Assembly (NCBI RefSeq): GCF_940670765.1
Contig: NZ_CALNVW010000043.1
Location: forward strand, 62,001 to 126,000
From: Streptomyces sp. A 4/2
GTDB taxonomy: Bacteria > Actinomycetota > Actinomycetes > Streptomycetales > Streptomycetaceae
Length of the DNA stretch: 64,000 nt
Direction of reading: 5' to 3'
Both the position numbers and the translations under genes were made by a program. This document shows, one piece after another, positions 51,213 to 58,761 of the stretch. Each line of letters begins with the position of its first letter. Position 1 is the first letter of the stretch. The notes beneath the pieces were generated by a model. The model saw only the letters and a program-made list of their open reading frames with translations. It was not told the DNA's origin and searched no databases.

Positions 51213-52643
51213 ATGCGCTTGACCTCCCGCGTCGCCCCCATCGCCCTCGCCGTGGCCGCCCTCCTGCTCGGCGTCCTCCCCGCGCAGGCCCAGGCCCACT
51301 CCGACCGCGCCCCCGACCGCGCCCCCGACCGGGTCACGGTCGGTGACCGCACCTTCATCGCCGATGGCCAAGGCCGCGCGCTCCAGTGGCACGGCTTCAA
51401 TCTTGCCGACAAGAGCAACCGAGGCACCGACGCGTTCGCCGACATCCACGAGAGCGACCTCGAAGACATGGCCGCCCGGGGCTTCAACCTCGCGCGCCTC
51501 GCGTTCTTCTGGGACGACCTCGAACCCACCCCCGGGCACTACGACCGCAGCTACCTCGCCAAGATGCGCCGCATCCTCGACTGGGCCGACCGCTACCACA
51601 TCAAGGTCATCCTCGACGCCCACCAGGACGTATTCGGCCCGCACTTCGGCTCCCGCGGCATCCCCGACTGGGCTACCCGCGACGAGGGGCTGCCGTTCTC
51701 GCAGATACCCGACGACTGGTTCTCCGAGTACTTCGAGCCATCCGTACAGACCGCCTTCGACCACCTGTACAAGGACGCCGATCTCCGCGCCGCGCAGGCT
51801 CGGATGTGGATGACGGTCGCCTCCGCCCTGGGCGGGCACCCGGCGCTGCTCGGCTACGACTTGATGAATGAGCCGTTCGCGAAGTTCCTCGAAGGCGAAG
51901 ACCTCCCGGCCGCCGCGGCCCGCTTCGAGGCCACCGAGCTCACCGAGCTGTGGAACCGCCTCGCCCGGGCGATCCGCCTGGTCGACCACAGGTCGTGGGT
52001 ATTCGTCGAACCCACCGTCATCGTCGGTGAGGGCGTCCCGACCCAACTGGGTCACATCGACGACCCGCACGCCGGCTACGCGCCGCACTTCTACGAGACT
52101 GCGATGGAAACCGGCGGCGACTACGACCCCGACGGTCCCTTCATCCCCGCCTACGAGGCCGCGATCAGCGACTACCCGACCCGTAACCGGATGCCGGTGA
52201 TCGTGGGGGAGTGGGGCGGCAACCCCGACGTTCCGCACGGAAGCCAGTTCGTCACCGACATGACGGCCGCCCTGGACCGCTTCTCCAGCGGCTGGACGTG
52301 GTGGCAGTGGTGCCGGGGCGGCGGTTACTGCTTCCTCGACCAGACGGGCGCCGCGAAGCCCAACGCCCAGCTGCTCGTCCAGCCGTACGCGCGGGCCGTC
52401 GCGGGCGACCCGCTCACGTTCGCGTACGACCCGGCTGCACGCACGTACACGCTCACCTTCCGCACCCGCGACAATGCCGAGGGGTCCACTCTGATCACTG
52501 TGCCCAGGGACACGTACCCAGGCGGCTACCGCGTGAATGTCCAAGGCGGCAAGGCCAGTTGGGGCGACCACGGCCAGACCGTCACGGTGAGCACCCACGG
52601 CGGGGCCGGAGCTACCTACCGGGTCACGATCAGCCCGAGGTAG
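51213..52643 (+). CDS. Secreted GH5 glycosidase, endoglycoceramidase-like
   Basis: 476 aa. Signal peptide: MRLTSRVAPIALAVAALLLG, then AQAQA. GH5 TIM barrel: LQWHGFNLADKSN, ARLAFFWDDLEPTPGHYD, VILDAHQDVF. The acid/base is Glu220 in GYDLMNEPF and the nucleophile Glu333 in MPVIVGEWGG. The C-terminal 90 residues (TFAYDPAARTYTLTFRTRDN) are a beta-sandwich typical of endoglycoceramidases, which release the glycan from glycolipids. An actinobacterial endogalactosylceramidase or other EGC-like activity is likely; exact substrate unknown. Single gene. Confidence 0.85.
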   Translation: MRLTSRVAPIALAVAALLLGVLPAQAQAHSDRAPDRAPDRVTVGDRTFIADGQGRALQWHGFNLADKSNRGTDAFADIHESDLEDMAARGFNLARLAFFWDDLEPTPGHYDRSYLAKMRRILDWADRYHIKVILDAHQDVFGPHFGSRGIPDWATRDEGLPFSQIPDDWFSEYFEPSVQTAFDHLYKDADLRAAQARMWMTVASALGGHPALLGYDLMNEPFAKFLEGEDLPAAAARFEATELTELWNRLARAIRLVDHRSWVFVEPTVIVGEGVPTQLGHIDDPHAGYAPHFYETAMETGGDYDPDGPFIPAYEAAISDYPTRNRMPVIVGEWGGNPDVPHGSQFVTDMTAALDRFSSGWTWWQWCRGGGYCFLDQTGAAKPNAQLLVQPYARAVAGDPLTFAYDPAARTYTLTFRTRDNAEGSTLITVPRDTYPGGYRVNVQGGKASWGDHGQTVTVSTHGGAGATYRVTISPR

Positions 52644-53045
52644 CCCACCCGTTCGCTCACGGGCGTCATCCGCACCACGCGGCTCCTGTCTGAGACAGGG
52701 GTCGCGTTCAGCGGCCTTTGAGCGTTCACACACGGACGGGGAGTTGGTATCCCGCTTGCGGGGCGGATATCGGACAAAACAGGTCGGACGCCTCGGAGTT
52801 GGCATCCTGGTACCGGATCGACGGACACCGGTCGGCTCTGGTGTCCCAGGGGAGTCGGTCCGCTACCGCGCGCGAGCAACCCCACAGGCCCCACCAGTCA
52901 CCTGCGCAACATCTGCACACCGTCGGATCTCGTTACCTGGCTATGACATACCCAGCTTGACAGTCGCTGTCATCACGCAAGTAGGTTCGATATGCACTGA
53001 GTTTCTACGAGTACCGGCGTCTCTGCGCCGGAAGGAGGGGACATC
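52644..53045. other. Gene-free stretch before the carboxypeptidase
   Basis: 402 bases. Apart from the promoter described next, nothing recognisable. Confidence 0.4.
52957..52987 (+). promoter_or_regulatory. Promoter with palindrome over the -35
   Basis: TTGACA (52957-52962) and TAGGTT (52982-52987) are 19 bases apart, 58 bases before the carboxypeptidase ATG. TGACAG-TCG-CTGTCA (52958-52972) overlaps the -35, as a repressor site would. Confidence 0.5.
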
Positions 53046-54104
53046 ATGGGTTCCCACGCCCGCCCCAACCGGATACACCGCACAGGGGTCCGGATCGCGA
53101 TGGTCGCACTTGTCGGCGCGGCCCTGCCACTCACCGCCGGCGGCCTCGCCGAGGCGGCCACCCCCGGTGGCACGCACTCCGCCGACGAGGACGGTCGGCA
53201 GGGCAACGAGACCACCGCACCCGCCCACCAGAACCAGGACGCGCACCAGCGGGCCCAGCCTGCCCGGACGGCGCAGCACTCCGTCAGGGCCGCCGACGTG
53301 CAGGACGCGAAGGATCAGGCCGCCCCCGAGATCAACGCCGACCACGCCTTCCTGCTGGACGCTCGCGACGGCAGCCAGGAGCGGGAGATGTGGGCCGGTG
53401 CCAAGGCCGACGAGAGCGTACCGATGGCCAGCACCACGAAGATCATGACTGCCCTGGTGGTGCTCAAGCACCCGGAGTGGCTGAACCGGCAGATCACGGT
53501 CAAGCAGGAGTACCGGGACTACGTGCAGGAGGCCGGTGGCAGCACCGCCGACCTCCAGACCGGCGACACGCTGACCGTCGAACAGCTGTTGCACGCCATG
53601 CTGATCCCGTCCGGCGACGACGCCGCGATGGCCCTGGCCGACAACTTCGGCTCCGGGGACACCGAGGACGCGCGGATCGCCGACTTCGTGAGCCAGATGA
53701 ACGCCGAGGCGCAGCAGTTGGGCCTCACCGGCACGCACTTCGACACCTTCGACGGCATCTCGCACGGCAACAACCACAGCACCGCCCGTGACCTGGCCAA
53801 GCTCGGTCAGCGCGCGATGCTGCAGCCGGTGTTCGCCGATGTCGTGCAGAACAAACAGTTCAAGACAGAGGCCCCGGCGGCCAACGGGCACACCCGGTAC
53901 TACACCTGGAACACCACCAACGAGCTGCTGGGCAGCTACGACGGCGCCCTGGGCGTGAAGACCGGCAGCGGCCCGGAGGACGGCTACTGCGTCGTCTTCG
54001 CCGCCAAGCGGGACAACCGCACCCTGGTCGGCGCGATCCTCCGGGGCGACACAGGCCGCTTCGACGACGCCACCAAGATGCTCGACTGGGGCTTCGCCCA
54101 CTGA
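53046..54104 (+). CDS. D-alanyl-D-alanine carboxypeptidase (peptidase S11)
   Basis: 352 aa from an ATG with GGAAGGAGG upstream. Exported: basic start, then VRIAMVALVGAALPLTAGGL. A 60-residue Gln/Ala/His-rich linker precedes the catalytic domain. Active-site motifs: S129-T-T-K132 (MASTTKIMTALVVL), S189-G-D191 where S-x-N is usual (LIPSGDDAAMAL), and K305-T-G (GVKTGSGPEDG). It trims cell-wall pentapeptides. No C-terminal membrane anchor is seen, so it may be released or held by the linker. Confidence 0.88.
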   Translation: MGSHARPNRIHRTGVRIAMVALVGAALPLTAGGLAEAATPGGTHSADEDGRQGNETTAPAHQNQDAHQRAQPARTAQHSVRAADVQDAKDQAAPEINADHAFLLDARDGSQEREMWAGAKADESVPMASTTKIMTALVVLKHPEWLNRQITVKQEYRDYVQEAGGSTADLQTGDTLTVEQLLHAMLIPSGDDAAMALADNFGSGDTEDARIADFVSQMNAEAQQLGLTGTHFDTFDGISHGNNHSTARDLAKLGQRAMLQPVFADVVQNKQFKTEAPAANGHTRYYTWNTTNELLGSYDGALGVKTGSGPEDGYCVVFAAKRDNRTLVGAILRGDTGRFDDATKMLDWGFAH

Positions 54105-54473
54105 GTAGGACGCCCACCGGGAACGGCTTCGAGCCTCACCCCGCACAACGTCGATCACCTGGAGGAATCCTCTGTTGCACTGACAACTTGAGCATCCCCG
54201 AAGGGTTTCCGGAGCCTATGAGTTATGGTCCTGAACACTCGTCGGTGACTCTTGTCTTCCCTCCGACCGGCGACCGGGTCTCATCCGCGCACGCGGAGGT
54301 ACGTTCCCCAGTTCTGCGGCCCCGGGCGGCATTGCCCGTCCGGGCTCGCCCGCAGTAGGCGGGCTCCAGGTCGTGGCGGGCGCCCGCCACGACCTGGAGG
54401 GTTCGCCGGAGAGAAATCCCAGCCCGCGCGAAGGACGCCTCCTTGCGGCCCGGGGCGGCGAGAGAACGGCCGG
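54105..54473. other. Gene-free stretch with a large palindrome
   Basis: 369 bases between convergent genes; nothing but the palindrome below. Confidence 0.4.
54364..54399. terminator. Perfect 36-bp palindrome
   Basis: An 18-base arm (CTCCAGGTCGTGGCGGGC) is followed directly by its exact complement. It lies between the carboxypeptidase gene and the convergent small secreted protein gene, so a bidirectional terminator is likely. Confidence 0.6.
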
Positions 54474-54800
54474 TCAGGTGGCCTCGACCTGGACCTTGAC
54501 CACGTAGGCACCGAGGTCGCACCACACGGTCGAGGTCCCCCCGGACACGGCCCTGTTACCGAAGTGGCGGTACTGGTACCCCTGCTTGTCGCACACGACG
54601 GACGCGGTGAAGGCCGCGCCGGTGCAGGTGACCCTCGCTCCCTTGTGACCGCCGCTCCCCGTGAGAGGAGTAGCAGGCCCGCAGTTGAGCGCCTGCACCT
54701 GTGCCGGGGCGGCGGTGGCGGGCGCAGCCGCACTGAGCAATCCCGCACCCAGCAGTGCTGTTGCCGCGATGGACCCGACGAGTCGATTCCGGTTAATCAC
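54474..54800 (-). CDS. Small secreted Cys-rich protein
   Basis: 108 aa from GTG with GGGGGAAA upstream. Signal peptide: VINRNRLVGSIAATALLGAG, then APATAAP. The mature part of about 78 aa has four Cys (ALNCGPAT, RVTCTGAAF, SVVCDKQGY, TVWCDLGAY), compatible with two disulfides, and a beta-strand pattern. No family recognised; small secreted inhibitors have this size. Confidence 0.6.
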   Translation of the reverse strand: MINRNRLVGSIAATALLGAGLLSAAAPATAAPAQVQALNCGPATPLTGSGGHKGARVTCTGAAFTASVVCDKQGYQYRHFGNRAVSGGTSTVWCDLGAYVVKVQVEAT

Positions 54801-55166
54801 ATTTCCCCCGTAGGTGGTGGTTCCGACTTCCGTAACGCTAGATCCATTCCGGGCAGTTCCGGCAGAGCGCACAGGGTGACTGGGGTGGCGCGCGGAGCGC
54901 GGGAGGCGGGGCATGCACCACTGCACGCCTGGGCGGTCTTGTGCAGCGCGCGAGCGCCACACCGCGGTCTGTCGGTCCCACCCACCGGCCGGAGGTTCGA
55001 GTTCCCTGAACCGGTTCCGCGCCGGGCGTTGTGGTGGTGCTGGCTGCCGCAGTTGCCGCAGTTCGGCACCGTCCAGGCTTGACGGCTAACACTGTTAGTC
55101 GTACCTTGGCGCAACGCGGCTAACACTGTTAGCCATGTCGGTCGGTCGCAACGTGAGAGGGCTGCA
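54801..55166. other. Gene-free stretch
   Basis: 366 bases upstream of the TetR operon. It holds the operators at its right end; otherwise nothing recognisable. Confidence 0.4.
55084..55134. promoter_or_regulatory. Two TetR-type operators
   Basis: GGCTAACACTGTTAGTC (55084-55100) and the perfect palindrome GGCTAACACTGTTAGCC (55118-55134), centres 34 bases apart, directly upstream of a small ORF and a TetR gene. Size and symmetry suit a TetR dimer. Confidence 0.75.
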
Positions 55167-55325
55167 GTGAACACCGCCACAGCCAGTGAAAGGCACCAAC
55201 TGCCGGTCGTCGCCGCGCTCGTGTTCGTCAGCGGCCCCCTGGGCCCACCCACCGTCCGGACGCCTGCTTCCGGATACGGACGGCCCACCCGCATCGCGAT
55301 CACAGGGACGGCCCGTCGTGGCTGA
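55167..55325 (+). CDS. 52-aa ORF ahead of the TetR gene
   Basis: GTG with GAGAGGG 5 bases upstream. NTATASERHQLPVVAALVFV then SGPLGPP looks like the N-terminus of a membrane protein, after which the sequence turns Arg/Gly-rich. It overlaps the TetR start by 8 bases, so it may be a truncated gene now acting as a leader that couples translation to TetR. Confidence 0.4.
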   Translation: MNTATASERHQLPVVAALVFVSGPLGPPTVRTPASGYGRPTRIAITGTARRG

Positions 55326-55866
55326 CCGCGCGCGGCAGATCATGGCCGCCGCCCGGGAACTGCTCGACGTCGAAGGGCCGGATGCGCTGTCGATGCGGCG
55401 CATCGCCGAGCGTGTCGGTATCCGGGCGCCTTCCTTGTACAAGCATTTTCCGGACAAGGCCGCTGTCGAGGCCGGGCTCCAGGTACAGGGGTTGATCCAG
55501 CTGGCGGAGGAACTGGAGGCCGCCGAAGCAGAGATCGGCGGCGAGCCGCCTCTGCTCGTGCTCTCTCGCGCCTACCGTCGGCACGCTCTCGCAAACCCGC
55601 ACCTCTACCGCATCACTCATGGTCGGCCGCTCGCACGCACCGAGCTCCCCGAGGGGCTCGAAGATCGCGCGGCGATGCCGCTGGCCCGCGCGGTGCACGG
55701 CGACATCGACATCGCGCGCTCGTTCTGGGCATTCGCGCACGGCATGGTCGTGCTCGAACTCGACGGCCGCTTCCCGTCCGGCGCGGATCTGGACGCCGCA
55801 TGGTGCACCGGCTGCGAGGCGTTCGCCCGCGCAATCCGAGACAAGACCGGGCCGGACATCGTGTGA
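55318..55866 (+). CDS. TetR-family regulator
   Basis: 182 aa from GTG. HTH: RQIMAAARELLDVEGPDALS, MRRIAERVGIRAPSLYKHFP, DKAAVEAGLQ. The C-terminal domain (YRRHALANPHLYRITHGRPL, WAFAHGMVVLELDGRFPSG) is of the TetR_C_33-like (WHG) type. Probably controls its own operon through the two palindromes upstream, including the membrane protein gene 27 bases downstream. Confidence 0.9.
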   Translation: MADRARQIMAAARELLDVEGPDALSMRRIAERVGIRAPSLYKHFPDKAAVEAGLQVQGLIQLAEELEAAEAEIGGEPPLLVLSRAYRRHALANPHLYRITHGRPLARTELPEGLEDRAAMPLARAVHGDIDIARSFWAFAHGMVVLELDGRFPSGADLDAAWCTGCEAFARAIRDKTGPDIV

Positions 55867-55893
55867 CCACAACAAGACCGGGGGAGAGATCGC

Positions 55894-56607
55894 ATGACCA
55901 CAATCGCCGAGGAAGCCGCTTCCGGCGTCACCGCCCGCGCCGCCGGATACACACACGCCGCGGCGTGGATTCTCGGGCTCGCCGTCGCGTGGGGAGCCAC
56001 ACCCGAAGTCGGTGACACACACGCAGGGATCACGACTGCGTACGCCGACCGGCCCTTCCAGGCTGTGGCCCAGGCTCTGCTCGTTCACGGTGTGGCAGCT
56101 GTCGCCCTGGTGTTCGTCGGATCCGGAGTGCTCGACCGGGCTCGCCGTACCGGCAACACCGTGGCTCGGTCGGCCGGATGGGCCGGCATCGTCGCGGGGG
56201 CGTTCGGATGCGCGCAACTCGTCCTGGAACTGATCGCGATACCTGGGGCTGATCCAGCGTCACCGGGCAGGACCGGCACACTGTTCGAAGCGGTCCAGCG
56301 TCTGGACGGTGTCAAGATGGTCGCACTGGCCGTGCTCGCCGCGGCTGCCTGTGTGGCCTCGCGGCGCGACGCACTGCTGCGGCGTCGAGAGGTCGTTCTC
56401 GGCTGGATCCTTGCCGTCACGATCACCGTGTCCGGCATCGGATACCTGCTCCTGTCCACCACCTTGACCCCGGCGGCATTCATTTCACTGCCCTTGCTGC
56501 TGATCTGGATCGCCGCACTCGGTGCGGCCCTCAGGCGTCGGCGATCGGGCATCGGCGATCAGGCGCCGACCCTGGGCGAAGCCAGCCGTGAGCGACGCCG
56601 GCCCTGA
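55894..56607 (+). CDS. Membrane protein in the TetR operon
   Basis: 237 aa from an ATG with GGGGGAGAGA upstream. About six hydrophobic segments (YTHAAAWILGLAVAWGA; AVAQALLVHGVAAVALVFVG; MVALAVLAAAACVA; VVLGWILAVTITVSG; FISLPLLLIWIAALGAAL). The loop after the first helix (TPEVGDTHAGITTAYADRPF) is unassigned. Perhaps related to DUF4267/DUF4386-like proteins; function unknown. It is probably the gene the TetR controls. Confidence 0.65.
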   Translation: MTTIAEEAASGVTARAAGYTHAAAWILGLAVAWGATPEVGDTHAGITTAYADRPFQAVAQALLVHGVAAVALVFVGSGVLDRARRTGNTVARSAGWAGIVAGAFGCAQLVLELIAIPGADPASPGRTGTLFEAVQRLDGVKMVALAVLAAAACVASRRDALLRRREVVLGWILAVTITVSGIGYLLLSTTLTPAAFISLPLLLIWIAALGAALRRRRSGIGDQAPTLGEASRERRRP

Positions 56608-56669
56608 GCGCTCGTTCGACCGTACGGGCTTCTGGCCAAGGGCTCAGGAAGCCGTTCAGCGCACGCCTG

Positions 56670-57095
56670 ATGACCAGTCCGTTTGACCGAGCCTCCTACG
56701 GAGCGACCGACGTCGCGACGTACCACCCCACCTTCCTCTACGAGTCCCTCTGGGACATCGGCGTCGCCGCACTGGTCCTCTGGGCGACCCGCCGGTTCGC
56801 GCTCGGTCACGGCAGGGCTTTCGCCCTGTACGTCGCCGCCTACACGGTCGGCCGGTTCTGGACCGAGTACCTGCGCATCGACGAGGCCCACACGTTCCTC
56901 GGCCTGCGCCTCAACAACTGGACCTCTGTGGTGGTCTTCCTCGGCGCCGTCGCCTGCCTCGTCGTATCGGCTCGCCGCCATCCGGGCATCGAGGACGTGT
57001 CCCGGCCGGAGGACGGGGGCGGCACCGAGAGGGCCGACGGGCCGCTCCGGGACGTCGCCGTCAACAGAGCGGGAGCGACGCACGATCACACGTGA
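56670..57095 (+). pseudogene. lgt: C-terminal fragment of prolipoprotein diacylglyceryl transferase
   Basis: TYHPTFLYESLWDIGVAALV, FALGHGRAFALYVAAYTVGR and FWTEYLRIDEAHTFLGLRLN match the last third of Lgt. The catalytic His and the HGG/RxxN-type motifs of the first two thirds are missing; homology starts abruptly near 56715. A full Lgt must be elsewhere in the genome, since the window encodes a lipoprotein. Confidence 0.8.
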
Positions 57096-57489
57096 GACCG
57101 TCGGCGCCACCGCGAGCCCGGGGCGACATGTCTCGCCGGGGCGCCTCGCTTCTTGCTCAGTACTCCGGCGAGGCCGGCGGGCAGGTGACTTCGCAGGCGC
57201 GGGCACGTCCGGTCCGGAGACGAATTGCTCCCACCCCGTGCAGACGGCCGTGTGCGTCGTAGGCGGCGGCTGCGGCCTCCTCGTGCTCTCGGGAGCGATG
57301 TGGGCAGGACGGGCTCGTGAGACGAACTCGCCCGAACGGTGGTGCCGGATACGGAGGTTGTCAACAGTGCGAAACGCGTCAGGAGGGAACCGCAGGGTAG
57401 CGGGCGCATTGTCGGTACGCGGACAATGCAGCGACCCTTCGACGTCCGGGTGCCGGTCGGCTCCCGGGCTGATCCGAGAGGAACCCACC
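57096..57489. other. Gene-free stretch
   Basis: 394 bases before the S1 peptidase gene; only the inverted repeat below stands out. Confidence 0.4.
57406..57429. promoter_or_regulatory. GCATTGTC-N8-GACAATGC inverted repeat
   Basis: Perfect 8-base arms, 60 bases upstream of the peptidase start. Operator or leader hairpin. Confidence 0.4.
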
Positions 57490-58407
57490 ATGCGCAAGCC
57501 TCTCCTTGCCACCCTGGCCACGCTCACCCTGGGCGCAGCCGCCCTGGCCGGAACTGCGGGCACGGCCGCCGCGGCCCCGGCCGGGGGAGGCCGTGCGGCC
57601 CCCGCCGTCACGACGCCGGGCGCGCATCCGGACGGCGGGAAGGTGACCCCCGCAGCGGCTCGGGCCACCTCATTCGCCGGCACGGTCGCACTCAGCAACT
57701 GTTCGGGCTCCCTGGTCCGTATGCCGAACTCGCAGTCGACGGACCCCGCGCTGGTCATGACGAACGGCCACTGCCTCGAAACGGGCTTTCCCAGCGCAGG
57801 CCAGGTCATCACCGGCCAGTCATCGACCCGCAGTTTCACGCTCCTCAACGCCTCGGCCGGCAGCGCCGGAACGCTCAAGGCGAACCAGGTCGTCTACTCG
57901 ACGATGACCGACACCGACGTGACGATCTACCAACTGACCAAGACCTACGCCCAGATACAGCAATCCACCGGGATAGCCCCGCTGACGCTGTCCGCCACCC
58001 ACCCGGTGCAGGGCCACGCGGTCAACGTGGTCTCCGGCTATTGGAAACAGGCCTACTCCTGCTCGGTCGACGGGTTCGCGTACCGCCTCAAGGAGGATCA
58101 GTGGACGTGGAAGGACGCCGTCCGCTACACCCCGGAATGCCAGGTCATCGGTGGCACTTCGGGCTCTCCGGTGATCGACACGACGACGGGACAGATCACG
58201 GCGATCAACAACACCACGAACGAGAGCGGCGAACGCTGCACCCTCGACAACCCCTGCGAGGTGGACGAACAGGGCACCGTGACCATCCGCGAGGGCATCG
58301 GCTACGCCGAGGAGACGTACGGCATCCCGGCGTGTTTCACCACGGGCAACAAGCTCGACCTGGCGGCAGCGGGGTGCGAACTACCGAAACCGTCGGGGAC
58401 GCGGTGA
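57490..58407 (+). CDS. Secreted trypsin-like serine peptidase (S1 fold)
   Basis: 305 aa from an ATG with GAGAGGAA upstream. Signal peptide: MRKPLLATLATLTLGAAALA, then GTAAAAP. Catalytic triad: His94 in MTNGHCLE, Asp141 or Asp143 in STMTDTDVTIYQL, Ser224 in GGTSGSPVID. Cys residues near the His and Ser suggest disulfides. Substrate pocket not inferred. A 16-bp direct repeat overlaps the stop codon. Confidence 0.85.
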   Translation: MRKPLLATLATLTLGAAALAGTAGTAAAAPAGGGRAAPAVTTPGAHPDGGKVTPAAARATSFAGTVALSNCSGSLVRMPNSQSTDPALVMTNGHCLETGFPSAGQVITGQSSTRSFTLLNASAGSAGTLKANQVVYSTMTDTDVTIYQLTKTYAQIQQSTGIAPLTLSATHPVQGHAVNVVSGYWKQAYSCSVDGFAYRLKEDQWTWKDAVRYTPECQVIGGTSGSPVIDTTTGQITAINNTTNESGERCTLDNPCEVDEQGTVTIREGIGYAEETYGIPACFTTGNKLDLAAAGCELPKPSGTR

Positions 58408-58437
58408 CCTGGAAAGCCCCAGGGACGCGGTGACCTG
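58396..58437. repeat. 16-bp direct repeat across the peptidase stop
   Basis: GGGACGCGGTGACCTG at 58396-58411 and again at 58422-58437. The first copy contains the TGA of the peptidase gene. The remaining gap up to 58761 holds only the hairpin below. Confidence 0.8.
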
Positions 58438-58636
58438 ACAGCCTTTCGCCAAGGGCGCCGGGGCAAGCACGTCACCCGCGCCTCCCGCTTCCTTGTCCCG
58501 GGCCCCGGACGCGCCCGCCCCAAGCAGCCGTGTCGGGGGGCGCGTGGAGCACGCTCGTGTCGCAGGCGCCTGGGCAGGCGAGGTTTTCACGGACGTTTCA
58601 GGCTGCTTCCGCGACAGGCCTGACCGCGACCGATGG

Positions 58637-58675
58637 TGCGCTCCAGCCTTCACGTCCGCTCGGGACTGGAGCGCA
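58637..58675 (-). terminator. Hairpin downstream of the LanB gene
   Basis: TGCGCTCCAG and CTGGAGCGCA pair perfectly over 10 bases with a 19-base loop, 86 bases after the LanB stop. Confidence 0.45.
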
Positions 58676-58761
58676 GCAGCGGTGTCAAGGCATGTCGAGT
58701 TGGCGGCAGGTCCGGCGGGCACAAGGCCCGCGAGCCGTGAGCAAGGGACTCGCCGAGACCG

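Noticed and set aside
58381..58722. 113-codon minus-strand ORF after LanB as a RiPP precursor
   Set aside because: No ribosome site, no leader-core layout, too long and basic; the position after the hairpin also argues against it.
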